Positions 18,579 through 28,545 of a stretch of DNA of 64,000 bases are shown in pieces. Under the pieces are notes generated by a model. The model saw only the letters and a program-made list of their open reading frames with translations, searched no databases and was not told the origin of the DNA. The position numbers were made by a program, and so were the translations under genes. The stretch is from Pontibacter arcticus (GTDB taxonomy: Bacteria > Bacteroidota > Bacteroidia > Cytophagales > Hymenobacteraceae), in contig NZ_QMDV01000002.1 in the NCBI RefSeq assembly GCF_003284895.1, positions 558,001 through 622,000 on the forward strand. The letters run 5' to 3'. Position 1 is the stretch's first letter. Every line of letters starts with the position of its first letter.

Positions 18579-19325
18579 ATGAAGACAACAGTTGTAGCCG
18601 TTATCAATCAGAAAGGCGGCACAGGTAAAACTACAACAACCATAAACCTGGGAAGTGCGCTTAGCAAATTGGGCAAAAAAGTGCTCTTGCTCGATCTTGA
18701 TCCTCAAAGTAATTTATCCTATTCTTTGGCAGTACCCACTGATGAAGGCAACTTAGCAGATGCTTTTCAGGAAAACAAAACCTTGGAAGAAGTGCTGGTT
18801 GAAAAAGATGGTTTGTGGATAGCGCCCGGCTCCAACGAGCTGGTAGATATTGAAATATCACTTGTAACGCAGCCAGAACGTGAAAGCTTCCTGAAAAAAA
18901 TGCTGGCAAAAACAAAAGGGTTTGATTACGTTCTGATCGATTGCCCGCCATCCTTATCTGTACTTACGCTAAATGCTTTAACCGCTGCAAATGAAGTCCT
19001 GATACCCTTGCAGATGGAAGTGCTTACCTTGCAGGGGCTTGATCAGATCATGAACACAGTTGAAAAAGTAAAAAAGGCCTTTAATCCGAAACTTAAAATT
19101 AAAGGAATCGTAGTGGTCATGTTTGATATCAGGCGCAAGCTTAGCCAGGAGGTTTTAAATTATTTGCATGAAAACGTCAAAGAACGAATTTTTAGTAGTC
19201 AGATTCGGTTAAATGTAAAACTAGCTGAAGCACCGTCATTCGGAACAAGTGTGTTGGATTATGACGGCTCTTCGAATGGAGCAAAAGATTATAAAGCGCT
19301 GGCTCAGGAATTTTTAGACGCATAA
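18579..19325 (+). CDS. ParA/Soj-family ATPase of the chemosensory operon
   Basis: A 248-residue cytoplasmic P-loop ATPase with the deviant Walker A QKGGTGKTTTT including the signature Lys, the switch segment DLDPQSNLSYSL, and IDCPPSLSVLTLNAL. Such proteins form ATP-dependent dimers on the nucleoid and move cargo. There is no ParB gene; the next gene, 149 bp on, is a soluble chemoreceptor. The arrangement recalls PpfA/TlpT in Rhodobacter sphaeroides, where a ParA homolog positions a cytoplasmic chemosensory cluster. I infer the same job here. Chromosome-partition Soj is less likely without parB. Confidence 0.9.
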   Translation: MKTTVVAVINQKGGTGKTTTTINLGSALSKLGKKVLLLDLDPQSNLSYSLAVPTDEGNLADAFQENKTLEEVLVEKDGLWIAPGSNELVDIEISLVTQPERESFLKKMLAKTKGFDYVLIDCPPSLSVLTLNALTAANEVLIPLQMEVLTLQGLDQIMNTVEKVKKAFNPKLKIKGIVVVMFDIRRKLSQEVLNYLHENVKERIFSSQIRLNVKLAEAPSFGTSVLDYDGSSNGAKDYKALAQEFLDA

Positions 19326-19474
19326 CAGGGCTTCATAAATAAAAGAACGCATTTTTTGCATTGCTTTTATTTCTTTAAATTGCATTCAGTAGTTTCCAAT
19401 CATCTATCTACAAAGCGCTTTTAAGCGCTGTTACAGCATGGGATTATTGAGGTACCCAACTCAAGCTAACACAT

Positions 19475-22400
19475 ATGGCCTTAGGTAAAAATCTGAAGTT
19501 GAGCAAAGACAAGCTCATTAGTGACGTAGAAGCCAAACAAGAAAAAACGGCTGCCCCCCGGGCAAAATCTGATGCCGCACCTGCTGCTTCCATTGTTTTG
19601 GAAGACGTAGCACCGGCAACAAAACCTGATGAGCAGGCTGTAGATAACGTTGGCAAAATAACTGCTTCTACAACACCTGTTTCCAAAAACGGTACAAAAT
19701 CAAAAGACGAAAAAGTGCAGATACTACCTGACAGCCCTACCTATATTGGAGAGCAATTAAATAAGGTGTTATATGCACTCGATGCCTTTAAAAAGGGCGA
19801 TATCTCGGTTCGCCTGACCAAACAGAACAACGATATTTTCGCTGAGATAGCTGAAGCTTATAACTCGATGGTGGAAATGATCGGTGGTGTGGGTGGCGAA
19901 GTATCGCGTATCTCGAAAGTTGCCGGAGTAGAAGGTAACCTGAAAGCCCGTGCATCAGCTGAGAACGCTTCCGGTTTCTGGAAGGATATGATCAACAACA
20001 TCAACGGTCTGGTAGATTCGATTGCGGTACCGGTACTGGAAGTAGGCAAAGTACTAAAGAACATCTCGCGCGGTAACCTGGATGAAACATTCCAAATCCC
20101 TGTTTCCGGTGACTTTAAGGTGATGGCCGAAACAATTAACCGTACCATTGATAACCTGAACCTTTTTGCCGGTGAGGTAACCCGTGTGGCGCTGGAAGTA
20201 GGTACGGAAGGTAAACTGGGAGGCCAGGCATCTGTTCCGAACGTAGCCGGTGTGTGGAAAGACCTGACCGACAATGTAAACACCATGGCCGCTAACCTGA
20301 CACTTCAGGTACGCGACATTTCTAACGTGGCTACCGCTGTTGCAAAAGGTAACCTGACCCAGAAAATTTCGGTGGATGTTCGCGGTGAGTTTGCGCAGCT
20401 GAAGGACAATATGAACCAGATGGTGGACTCACTCAATATCTTTGCAGATGAGGTAACCCGTGTGGCACGTGAAGTAGGAACCGAAGGCCGCTTAGGTGGA
20501 CAGGCGAAAGTGCCGAATGTAGGCGGCGTTTGGAAAGACCTGACTGACAATGTAAACACCATGGCCTCTAACCTGACCTCTCAGGTACGCGATATTGCCA
20601 ACGTGGCAACTGCGGTGGCGAAAGGTGATCTGGCGCAAAAAATAACAGTAAATGTGAAAGGCGAAATGGCCGAGCTGAAGGATATCATCAACCAGATGGT
20701 GGACTCACTTAACATTTTCGCTGGTGAAGTAACCCGCGTTGCACGTGAGGTAGGTACGGAAGGAAAACTGGGCGGACAAGCTGATGTGCCTAATGTTGAA
20801 GGAACCTGGAAAGAACTTACCGATAATGTAAACCTGATGGCCGGTAACCTGACCAACCAGGTACGCGATATTGCTAATGTAGCAACAGCCGTTGCGAAAG
20901 GTGATTTAACCCAGAAAGTATCTGTTGATGTGAAAGGAGAGCTTGGCGATCTGAAAGACATCCTGAACGAAATGGTGGACAGGCTGAACGTGTTTGGGGC
21001 GGAAGTAACCCGTGTGGCACGTGAAGTGGGTACAGAAGGTATTTTGGGCGGACAAGCTGCCGTACCAAACGTAGCCGGTATCTGGAAAGACCTGACCGAC
21101 AATGTAAACTACATGGCTTCTAACCTGACACTACAGGTTAGGGATATTGCCAACGTTGCAACTGCCGTGGCTAAAGGTGACCTTAGCCAGAAAATATCAG
21201 TTAATCTGAAGGGTGAGCTTGCTGACCTGAAGGAGAACCTGAACCAGATGGTAGATTCACTCAACATCTTTGCAGATGAGGTAACCCGAGTAGCACGCGA
21301 AGTGGGTACGGAAGGTAAACTGGGAGGCCAGGCTACTGTACCGAATGTGGGCGGTGTTTGGAAAGACCTGACCGACAACGTGAATACAATGGCCAGTAAC
21401 CTGACCTCTCAGGTACGCGATATTGCTAATGTGGCAACTGCAGTGGCGAAAGGAGATCTGGCTCAGAAAGTATCCGTGGATGTAAAAGGCGAGCTTGGTG
21501 AGCTGAAGGAAAACATTAACCGCATGGTGGACTCCCTGAATATATTCGCTGGTGAGGTAACCCGTGTGGCACTGGAAGTAGGTACCGAAGGTCGTTTAGG
21601 TGGCCAGGCAACAGTGCCGAATGTAGGCGGTGTTTGGAAAGACCTGACTGATAATGTAAACACCATGGCCAGTAACCTTACTGCGCAGGTGCGTGGTATT
21701 GCGAAAGTAGCTACTGGTGTTGCCAAAGGAGACTTAACGCAGAAAATTACGGTTGAGGCCCGCGGCGAAATTGCAGAACTGAAAGAGAACATCAACTTCA
21801 TGGTGGACTCGCTCAATATATTTGGAGATGAGGTAACCCGTGTGGCACGTGAAGTGGGTACGGAAGGTAAACTAGGCGGACAGGCAAATGTGCCGAACGT
21901 AGGAGGCGCCTGGAAAGACCTGACCGAAAACGTAAACTACATGGCGCTTAACCTTACTTCTCAGGTACGCGACATTGCTAAAGTAGCAACTGCGGTTGCG
22001 AAAGGTGACTTAACCCAGAAAGTATCCGTGGAAGCACGCGGTGAAATCCTCGATCTGAAGGAGAACCTGAACCAGATGGTGGACTCGCTCAATATATTTG
22101 GAGATGAGGTAACCCGTGTGGCGCGTGAAGTAGGAACCGAAGGAAAACTGGGCGGACAGGCTAATGTGCCGAAAGTACGCGGAACCTGGAAAGAACTGAC
22201 TGACAACGTAAATACTATGGCTTCCAATCTTACCTCCCAGGTAAGAGATATTGCCAAAGTATCAACAGCTGTTGCAAAAGGTGACCTAACCCAGAAAGTA
22301 TCTGTGGATGTGAAAGGTGAAATGGCTGAGTTAAAGGAAAACATCAACAGAATGGTGGATTCGCTTAACATCTTTGCCGGTGAAGTAACCCGTGTGGCGC

Positions 22401-24010
22401 TGGAAGTAGGTACCGAAGGTAAGTTAGGTGGACAGGCTGTTGTGCCGAATGTGGCCGGTGTTTGGAAGGACCTGACCGACAATGTAAATACCATGGCGAG
22501 TAACCTGACCACACAGGTACGAGGCATCGTAAAAGTAGTAACAGCTGTATCAAAAGGCGATTTAACGCAAAAACTGACTTTAGAAGCTCGCGGTGAAGTT
22601 GCTGACCTGGCTGATACGATCAACACCATGGTTGTTGACCTGAACAGACTGGCTGGTGAAGTAAGCCGTGTGGCCAGAGTAGCAGGTGTGGAAGGTAAAC
22701 TGACTGAAAGAGCAACATTACAAGGCGTTGGTGGCAGCTGGAAAGAACTGGTAGATACGTTGAATGATCTGTTAGAGTCTATTGTAACGCCGGTTCTGGA
22801 AGTATCCAGAGTTGTACGTTCGATATCCGAAGGCGATCTGACCCAGAAAGTTGAGATACAGACAGCAGGCGACATACTGGATATGTCGAATGCGCTAAAC
22901 CTGGCGGTAGATAACCTTAATTCACTGCTAGGAGAAATTAATGATTCATCCCTCATTGTGGGCAGCTCTTCTGAAGAAATGGCCGGACAAGGGTTAGAGA
23001 TGAATAAAGTTACCCTTGATGTGGCACTTGCTATGCAGCAAATGGCGGAAGGTGCTCAAAACCAGGCATTAAAAACTGACCAGGCCTTTAAGCTGATTGA
23101 AGAGATCATGAAAGCGACAAAGGAAACTGCTAATAGGGCACAGGTAGTGAACCGTTCTGCCAACATCGGTGAAGAAACTTCCCAGTTAGGTTTGAAAACA
23201 GTAGCCGAAGTGGTAAAGAACATGGAAGAAATTTCAAGCTCTGCAGCCCTTACTGCTAAAACCATTGAAGTATTAAGTACCCGTTCGCAGGAAATATCCA
23301 AATCACTTGGTGTAATTACGGACATTGCTTCTCAGACAAACTTACTTGCCCTGAATGCTGCTATTGAAGCAGCTCGTGCAGGTGAGGCCGGTCGGGGATT
23401 TGCCGTAGTAGCCGAAGAAATCAGAAAGCTTGCAGAAGGATCACGTAAATCAGCCAGCGAAATCAGTACGCTTGTAGATGATGTGAAGAAAGATACGGCA
23501 TCTGCTGCAACTGCGATATCTACTATGGAGGGCCGTGTATTGAAAGGAAAAAATGCAACGTTCGAAGCATCAGGTGCCTTTAAAAACATTGCAGCTTCCA
23601 GTGGCGAAACACTTCGTACTTCCCAGGATATCTTAACAGCAACAGAAGTTCAGAAACTTTCTATCGGCGACGTGGTTAAGTATGTGGAAGAAGTAGTTGC
23701 CATTGCCGAACAAACAGCATCCGGCACGCAGCAGGTAGCAAGTACAGCAAAGCAGCTTTCAGCTTCGATGCAGGAACTTACCTCATCTTCTCAAAACCTG
23801 AACAATATTGCTGCTGATCTCCAGATAAGTATATCTGCCTTTAAACTGATTGACGGTAACCTGATTTTCAGTACCGGAAGTGGTAATCGCAGAATCGCAA
23901 GTATGCCAGTACAACGTAAGCAGATCAGAAATGCGACTGGTAACAGCCGTTTGTCTTCTGAGTCTATCATAACTAAATCATCTAAATCCGGCGAAGGCAG
24001 AACTAAATAA
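19475..24010 (+). CDS. Giant soluble poly-HAMP chemoreceptor (methyl-accepting chemotaxis protein)
   Basis: A 1511-residue receptor with no membrane segment. Residues 1-89 are low-complexity with a basic start ([10 protein letters not shown]). One HAMP unit follows (about 90-140), then eleven 92-residue units starting at nt 19895, 20171, 20447, 20723, 20999, 21275, 21551, 21827, 22103, 22379 and 22655. Each pairs a divergent half ([19 protein letters not shown]) with a canonical HAMP half (VAKGDLTQK). From about residue 1153 comes an MCP signalling coiled coil with the conserved tip [20 protein letters not shown] near 1288-1307. Units 2-10 are near-identical. Its stop overlaps the cheW ATG (TAATG). 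Confidence 0.93.
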   Translation: MALGKNLKLSKDKLISDVEAKQEKTAAPRAKSDAAPAASIVLEDVAPATKPDEQAVDNVGKITASTTPVSKNGTKSKDEKVQILPDSPTYIGEQLNKVLYALDAFKKGDISVRLTKQNNDIFAEIAEAYNSMVEMIGGVGGEVSRISKVAGVEGNLKARASAENASGFWKDMINNINGLVDSIAVPVLEVGKVLKNISRGNLDETFQIPVSGDFKVMAETINRTIDNLNLFAGEVTRVALEVGTEGKLGGQASVPNVAGVWKDLTDNVNTMAANLTLQVRDISNVATAVAKGNLTQKISVDVRGEFAQLKDNMNQMVDSLNIFADEVTRVAREVGTEGRLGGQAKVPNVGGVWKDLTDNVNTMASNLTSQVRDIANVATAVAKGDLAQKITVNVKGEMAELKDIINQMVDSLNIFAGEVTRVAREVGTEGKLGGQADVPNVEGTWKELTDNVNLMAGNLTNQVRDIANVATAVAKGDLTQKVSVDVKGELGDLKDILNEMVDRLNVFGAEVTRVAREVGTEGILGGQAAVPNVAGIWKDLTDNVNYMASNLTLQVRDIANVATAVAKGDLSQKISVNLKGELADLKENLNQMVDSLNIFADEVTRVAREVGTEGKLGGQATVPNVGGVWKDLTDNVNTMASNLTSQVRDIANVATAVAKGDLAQKVSVDVKGELGELKENINRMVDSLNIFAGEVTRVALEVGTEGRLGGQATVPNVGGVWKDLTDNVNTMASNLTAQVRGIAKVATGVAKGDLTQKITVEARGEIAELKENINFMVDSLNIFGDEVTRVAREVGTEGKLGGQANVPNVGGAWKDLTENVNYMALNLTSQVRDIAKVATAVAKGDLTQKVSVEARGEILDLKENLNQMVDSLNIFGDEVTRVAREVGTEGKLGGQANVPKVRGTWKELTDNVNTMASNLTSQVRDIAKVSTAVAKGDLTQKVSVDVKGEMAELKENINRMVDSLNIFAGEVTRVALEVGTEGKLGGQAVVPNVAGVWKDLTDNVNTMASNLTTQVRGIVKVVTAVSKGDLTQKLTLEARGEVADLADTINTMVVDLNRLAGEVSRVARVAGVEGKLTERATLQGVGGSWKELVDTLNDLLESIVTPVLEVSRVVRSISEGDLTQKVEIQTAGDILDMSNALNLAVDNLNSLLGEINDSSLIVGSSSEEMAGQGLEMNKVTLDVALAMQQMAEGAQNQALKTDQAFKLIEEIMKATKETANRAQVVNRSANIGEETSQLGLKTVAEVVKNMEEISSSAALTAKTIEVLSTRSQEISKSLGVITDIASQTNLLALNAAIEAARAGEAGRGFAVVAEEIRKLAEGSRKSASEISTLVDDVKKDTASAATAISTMEGRVLKGKNATFEASGAFKNIAASSGETLRTSQDILTATEVQKLSIGDVVKYVEEVVAIAEQTASGTQQVASTAKQLSASMQELTSSSQNLNNIAADLQISISAFKLIDGNLIFSTGSGNRRIASMPVQRKQIRNATGNSRLSSESIITKSSKSGEGRTK
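19895..22930 (+). repeat. Eleven tandem 276-bp units encoding HAMP repeats
   Basis: The 276-bp period is exact from 19895 to 22930 with no insertion or deletion. Units 2-10 are most alike; units 1 and 11 are diverged. The repeat lies inside the chemoreceptor gene and keeps frame throughout, so unit gain or loss by recombination would preserve the reading frame. Confidence 0.9.
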
Positions 24011-24603
24011 TGTCAAAGCAAGGTAAAAAAGAAACAGATAGCGTCATACTTTCACAAGCTGAGAGTGTGGCGTCACCTGCCCTCACTGATCCGAAAGAAA
24101 GCCCTGCACCCGAGGCTGCAAAAGTGTCTGCCATTACAGAAATGGTACACCTGATTGTTTTTAAACTGGGCGCAGAAGATTATGCCATCAAGATTGATCA
24201 GATTAAGGAGGTTACTGTAACGCCAAGTATAACCCGGATGCCGCGTACACCTGGTTTCGTAAAAGGTGTTGCCAATATCAGGGGGGATATCATAGCGATC
24301 ATGAACCTCGAGGAAAGGTTTGGTATCAGGCAAGTCGCTGAGCAGGAGGGCGCAGGTTCCGGCGTAACTTATACATTGGTGATTGAAGCCAAAGAATACA
24401 GCATTGGCGTTATTGTTAGGGAAATGCCACAATCTTTAAACCTGGCTGTATCCAAAATAGATAAAACGCCAGCTTTCCTGCAGGATATCAATGTGCATGA
24501 AAATTACATAGAAGGAATAGCAAAAGTCGATAACCGGCTGATTATTGTGCTTGATATGTATAGAATCCTGACAAGCGATGAAATAAGCCAGCTGTCAGTT
24601 TAG
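24010..24603 (+). CDS. cheW: Chemotaxis coupling protein CheW
   Basis: A 197-residue CheW that bridges chemoreceptor and CheA. The domain starts near residue 45 (MVHLIVFKLGAEDYAIKIDQIKEV) and contains ITRMPRTPGFVKGVANIRGDIIAI, the classic CheW core, and a tail with IEGIAKVDNRLIIVLDM. An N-terminal extension of about 45 polar Ser/Ala/Pro-rich residues is longer than in typical CheW. Its ATG overlaps the receptor stop by one base, which implies translational coupling and matched stoichiometry. Confidence 0.93.
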   Translation: MSKQGKKETDSVILSQAESVASPALTDPKESPAPEAAKVSAITEMVHLIVFKLGAEDYAIKIDQIKEVTVTPSITRMPRTPGFVKGVANIRGDIIAIMNLEERFGIRQVAEQEGAGSGVTYTLVIEAKEYSIGVIVREMPQSLNLAVSKIDKTPAFLQDINVHENYIEGIAKVDNRLIIVLDMYRILTSDEISQLSV

Positions 24604-24635
24604 GTCTAAAGCGAATGTAACTTTAAGTATACATC

Positions 24636-24998
24636 ATGAAAAAAATATTGATTGTAGATGATTCCTTCTACATGCGCACCATGCTGAAAAATATGCTCAC
24701 CGATGCCGGGTATGAAGTAGTGGGAGAAGCTCCGAACGGGCAAACAGCACTTGAATTAGCAAAAACAACCAACCCTGATCTTATCACACTGGATGTTATA
24801 CTTCCCGATAATACTGGTCTGGATGTGCTGAAAGGAATTAAAGCGGATCAGCCTGACATGAAAGTGGTGATCGTGAGTGCTGTTGGACAGGAGGTTATCG
24901 TGAACGAAGCGATCGAGTTTGGTGCTCTTGCCTATATTGTTAAGCCTTTTTCAGAAGAAAAAGTACTGGAAGTAGTAAGTAAAGCTCTGGCCGAATAA
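24636..24998 (+). CDS. cheY: CheY-type response regulator
   Basis: A 120-residue single receiver domain. All catalytic positions are present: the acidic pair VDDS, the phospho-acceptor Asp in LITLDVILPD, a Ser in VIVSAVG, and Lys in YIVKPFSEEK. No output domain is attached, as in CheY. It follows cheW by 32 bp in the operon and is the probable phosphorylation target of the CheA at 26224 and substrate of the CheC. What it binds downstream is not visible, since no motility or pilus gene is in the window. Confidence 0.92.
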   Translation: MKKILIVDDSFYMRTMLKNMLTDAGYEVVGEAPNGQTALELAKTTNPDLITLDVILPDNTGLDVLKGIKADQPDMKVVIVSAVGQEVIVNEAIEFGALAYIVKPFSEEKVLEVVSKALAE

Positions 24999-25117
24999 GC
25001 ATTCTTTTCTTTAGTATAATTTCTAATAAACCAGAAAGTATTAAGTGCCACACTTGCTGATCAAAGTTCAGGAAGCAGGCCTTTTTATACTTTAATATTA
25101 TTTAGTGATCAGTTAAC

Positions 25118-26227
25118 GTGCAGCATCAGATAAAGAAGATAGAGGTACTGGTCGCAGACAAATCTAACTATACAAGGTTAGTGCTGGAGGATATACTTTC
25201 GAGTGAGCCTGATATTCAGGTTAGCGCACATGCCAGTGATGGCGACCAGCTCATCAGTATACTTCTGAAGCAGAAGTCCGATGTAGTTATAGTAGATTAC
25301 GATTTGCCTTTAAATAACCAGAACCTTACGTTGAAACGTATTTTCAGCGAAGCTCCAACGCCTGTTATACTTTTAATTCCGAAGGAATTAATAACGCTGG
25401 CACTGGTAGCTGAGGTAAATGAGTTAGGCGTTTACGCCATTATTGCTAAACCGGGCCACGGGGATTATACCAATTACAGGTCTGTAGCAGCAGAAGTTAT
25501 CAGTAAAGTACGCGCTGTAAAAGGTACGTTGATATGGGATGTACAAAATCGGTTGGAAATGCAGCAATTAGTGATGCAAACATCAAAACCGGTTTTACCA
25601 AAAAGGTATAAAATAGCTGAAACAGTATTTGTAATAGGCGCATCCACAGGCGGTACGAAAGCAATTGAGTCTATTGTAAGCAATTTGGCTCCGGATTTGA
25701 ATGCGACCATTTTGATTGCTGTGCATTTACCGCAGAGCTTTACCAGGACCTTTGCAAAAAGACTTCAGGAAATAACAGCCTGGCGCGTTAAAGAAGGCCG
25801 TTCAGGCCTGATGCTGAAGCCGAGCAAGATAATTGTAGCGCCTGGCAACCGCAACATGATCGTACATGCTGTAATGGGCGATCCTAACAATATCCGGATA
25901 GGTTTTAGTGATGAGCTCACGGGTTTTGATCAGCCGAATATTGACTTGTTAATGCAATCGGTGGCTGCAAGTAAAGTAAAGAATGTAGTTGGTATTTTAC
26001 TGACTGGCATGGGGAAAGACGGCGCATTAGGTGCCGCCAGGATTCGGGAAAGAGGTGGCTACATAGTGGCGCAAAACGAAGAAACATCTGCCATATTCGG
26101 AATAGCAAAAGCTGCTATTGATACCGGAGTTACAAACGAAGTGTTGCCTTTAGCGGAGATACCGCATTTTATTAATAATTACAAAGCGCAGCATCTTTCT
26201 GTCAGTGAAGCTGACGAAAAAGTATGA
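25118..26227 (+). CDS. cheB: Protein-glutamate methylesterase CheB with degenerate receiver
   Basis: A 369-residue CheB. The C-terminal esterase has the catalytic Ser in GASTGG, His in AVHLPQS and Asp in LLTGMGKDGALG. The N-terminal receiver keeps the acceptor (VVIVDYDLP) and Lys (IIAKPGH) but has ADKS in place of the acidic pair and IPKE where a Ser/Thr is expected. Phosphorylation control may thus be weak or lost. It starts at GTG 25118, needed to cover the first receiver strand. A TTTATACTT word sits upstream at about 25084. CheB overlaps cheA by ATGA. Confidence 0.92.
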   Translation: MQHQIKKIEVLVADKSNYTRLVLEDILSSEPDIQVSAHASDGDQLISILLKQKSDVVIVDYDLPLNNQNLTLKRIFSEAPTPVILLIPKELITLALVAEVNELGVYAIIAKPGHGDYTNYRSVAAEVISKVRAVKGTLIWDVQNRLEMQQLVMQTSKPVLPKRYKIAETVFVIGASTGGTKAIESIVSNLAPDLNATILIAVHLPQSFTRTFAKRLQEITAWRVKEGRSGLMLKPSKIIVAPGNRNMIVHAVMGDPNNIRIGFSDELTGFDQPNIDLLMQSVAASKVKNVVGILLTGMGKDGALGAARIRERGGYIVAQNEETSAIFGIAKAAIDTGVTNEVLPLAEIPHFINNYKAQHLSVSEADEKV

Positions 26228-27858
26228 AATCGAGAGAACAGGAATATAAAGAAATATTTATTGCAGAGGCGCTCGAATACTACGATGCGCTCAACAGGCA
26301 TATCAGCGTACTGGAGAAAAATCCCCAGGATGATCAGGCGCTTGCAGAAACTTTCCGTTTACTGCATAACCTGAAGGCTAATGCCAAGGCAATAGGCTAT
26401 TTACAGATTTCTGATGTATCGCATAAACTGGAGACAGCCTTTAGCCTTATCCGGAGTAAAGAGTTAAGCTTTAGCCAGGAAGTAGTAGCTGTTCTTTTTG
26501 ATGGCATCGATTTGTTAGGCGATCTGATCACCAACATTGATAATGATACCTACGGCGAGCCAGACCCGGTGCTGATGCGTAACCTTGATATTATTGTTGA
26601 TAGTTTATCAGACAGTACCATTGAGCTGGCAAAAGTACAGAAGTATAATACGGCTAAAAGTTTATCATTATCAGACCTCATTTACATCCCGATCAAGAAG
26701 CTGGACCACATGCTGAACCTGGTTGGTGAGTTGATGATAGACCGGGACCGTATTATCTCGCTTAGCCGCGAACTGGATAATGATGAGCTCAAAAACGTAA
26801 GTTCCCATTTATACCGCATCACCGAGGATCTGCAGTACAGCGTAATGGGGGCCAGGCTGGTAAACATCGGCTCACTTTTTAATAAGTTTCCGAGGATTGT
26901 ACGCGATATAGCCATCGCCGAAAACAAGGAAGTGAACCTCGTGCTGGAAGGCCAGGATATTCAGATTGACAGAAATATACTTCAGATCATCACCGACTCG
27001 TTGTTGCATCTGGTGCGTAACGCTGTAAACCATGGGATAGAAAGTGCTGCCGAACGTGTAAAAAAAGGAAAACCCTCTACAGGGCAGCTTTCTTTAATTG
27101 CGCGTAACGACCGTGATAATGTGATTATTACGCTGGAAGATGATGGCAAAGGAATTGACCTGAAACAAGTTCGGGATGCCGCCATCGAGCGTAAACTTAT
27201 TATGCCGGATGTGGCCAAAGCTTTGCCTGACACCGAGATGCTTTCTTTCTTGTTTGAGCCGGGCTTTTCGCTTGCCAAAGAGGTAACTGAATTTTCTGGC
27301 AGAGGAGTTGGTCTGGATGTCGTGAAAAACGCGATAGATTCGATGGGGGGCCGTATAAGTATAAATTCTGTTAAAGGAAAAGGTACTACGTTTATACTGC
27401 AGTTACCAACGTCTATTGCCGTTAAAGGCGCGCTGCTATTTGAGGTAGATAATATCTTTTATGCCATTCCACTTATTCATACGGAGCAGGTGGTAGCGAT
27501 CACAACAGATGAACTGCACGAAGTAGGCGAAGTAATGGTGGCTGATATTAAAGGCGAAACCGTTACAGTAGTTTACCTGCACGAATTATTGAATGCCGAA
27601 GAAGCTGACATGCGTTTGGGTGATAAATCAAAGCTAAAAGGTCAGATTCAGAATATAATAGTTGTATCTTACAATAACAGAAAGCTAGGGCTGATTGTAG
27701 ATAAGTTGTACAGGCAACAGGATATTGTAATTAAACCGCTTAGTAAACCATTGGATACCATTGATTTATATGGCGGCGTTACATTGCTTGGAACTGGTAA
27801 AGTATGTTTGGTTTTAGATGTACCAGCCATCACACGATTTTTTATTACTAGAAGGTAA
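26224..27858 (+). CDS. cheA: Chemotaxis histidine kinase CheA
   Basis: A 544-residue CheA. It starts with an Hpt domain whose phospho-His lies in LLHNLKANAKAIGY. A short linker stands where P2 would be, so no CheY-binding P2 is recognisable. Next are the dimerisation helices (KKLDHMLNLVGELMIDRDRI), an HATPase with N-box HLVRNAVNHGIE, G1 DDGKGID and G2 GRGVGLDVV, and a CheW-like P5 domain (TSIAVKGALLFEVDNIFYAIP). It phosphorylates CheY. The ATG overlaps the cheB stop, and cheC follows at once. Confidence 0.94.
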   Translation: MKSREQEYKEIFIAEALEYYDALNRHISVLEKNPQDDQALAETFRLLHNLKANAKAIGYLQISDVSHKLETAFSLIRSKELSFSQEVVAVLFDGIDLLGDLITNIDNDTYGEPDPVLMRNLDIIVDSLSDSTIELAKVQKYNTAKSLSLSDLIYIPIKKLDHMLNLVGELMIDRDRIISLSRELDNDELKNVSSHLYRITEDLQYSVMGARLVNIGSLFNKFPRIVRDIAIAENKEVNLVLEGQDIQIDRNILQIITDSLLHLVRNAVNHGIESAAERVKKGKPSTGQLSLIARNDRDNVIITLEDDGKGIDLKQVRDAAIERKLIMPDVAKALPDTEMLSFLFEPGFSLAKEVTEFSGRGVGLDVVKNAIDSMGGRISINSVKGKGTTFILQLPTSIAVKGALLFEVDNIFYAIPLIHTEQVVAITTDELHEVGEVMVADIKGETVTVVYLHELLNAEEADMRLGDKSKLKGQIQNIIVVSYNNRKLGLIVDKLYRQQDIVIKPLSKPLDTIDLYGGVTLLGTGKVCLVLDVPAITRFFITRR

Positions 27859-27870
27859 GTGGAGGAAGGG

Positions 27871-28545
27871 ATGGGACATAAAAATGTTAACACGACGACA
27901 CTCATGACAGAAACTCGTGCATCAGAGTTAGAACTTGATATAATTAAGGAGATACTTAATATAGGCCTGGCCAGAGCTGCAGATTCGTTTGCAACTGTAG
28001 CCAAGGACAAAGTGCTTCTTAAAGTTCCTGACATACAGCTGATCAAAGTAGAAGACCTGCTGAAGTTAGTAGCCAAGTATGAAAATACACACACCATTAT
28101 ACAGTCTGATATCAAAGGTGATCTGAATGGCGCTACCCTTATGCTTTTCTCTCAGGAGCACATCGTACGGTTATCAGAAGTATGCCTGAACCTGAAAAAT
28201 GTTAAAAAAGGTGAGCTGAATAGCATGCAGGAGTCTTTGCTCTTGGAAATCAGCAATATTATTACAGGCGCACTTGTAACGCAGTTAGCCAACATTTTAA
28301 AAGCCAATATCTATGGCTCGCCTCCTAAAGCGCCTAAAAACTACGTCGCTGATTCGCTTAAAGATATTCTTGTTCAACACCCTCTTTTCCAGCCTCTTGT
28401 ATTTACTGTAATTACGCAGTTTACCAATAATTCTAAAGTTATTCAGCTTCCTTTGCTGCTGTTTTTTGATACTTCCACGCTCCTGAAAATCCTGAATATC
28501 ATTAAAACATTTGAGTTTACGAAGAGTAATTTCCTGGATAAATAA
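27871..28545 (+). CDS. cheC: CheC-family CheY-P phosphatase
   Basis: About 224 residues. Both D/S-x3-E-x2-N active sites of CheC are intact: DIIKEILN near the N-terminus and SLLLEISN in the middle, so this is likely an active two-site phosphatase that removes phosphate from CheY. I choose the ATG at 27871 because a rare, clear Shine-Dalgarno GGAGG sits at 27861-27865. A GTG at 27859 directly after the cheA stop, or a later ATG (MTETRASE), are alternatives. Last gene of the operon. CheD, its common partner, is absent here. Confidence 0.88.
   Translation: MGHKNVNTTTLMTETRASELELDIIKEILNIGLARAADSFATVAKDKVLLKVPDIQLIKVEDLLKLVAKYENTHTIIQSDIKGDLNGATLMLFSQEHIVRLSEVCLNLKNVKKGELNSMQESLLLEISNIITGALVTQLANILKANIYGSPPKAPKNYVADSLKDILVQHPLFQPLVFTVITQFTNNSKVIQLPLLLFFDTSTLLKILNIIKTFEFTKSNFLDK

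Noticed and set aside
19895..22930. Regular repeats as a possible CRISPR-like array
   Set aside because: Units are 276 bp, in frame, with no short repeat-spacer structure; they encode HAMP domains.
21961..22956. Long minus-strand open frames opposite the poly-HAMP receptor
   Set aside because: They are mirror frames of the repetitive receptor gene, share its 276-bp period, and consist of Ser/Thr/Pro-rich sequence with no known domain.
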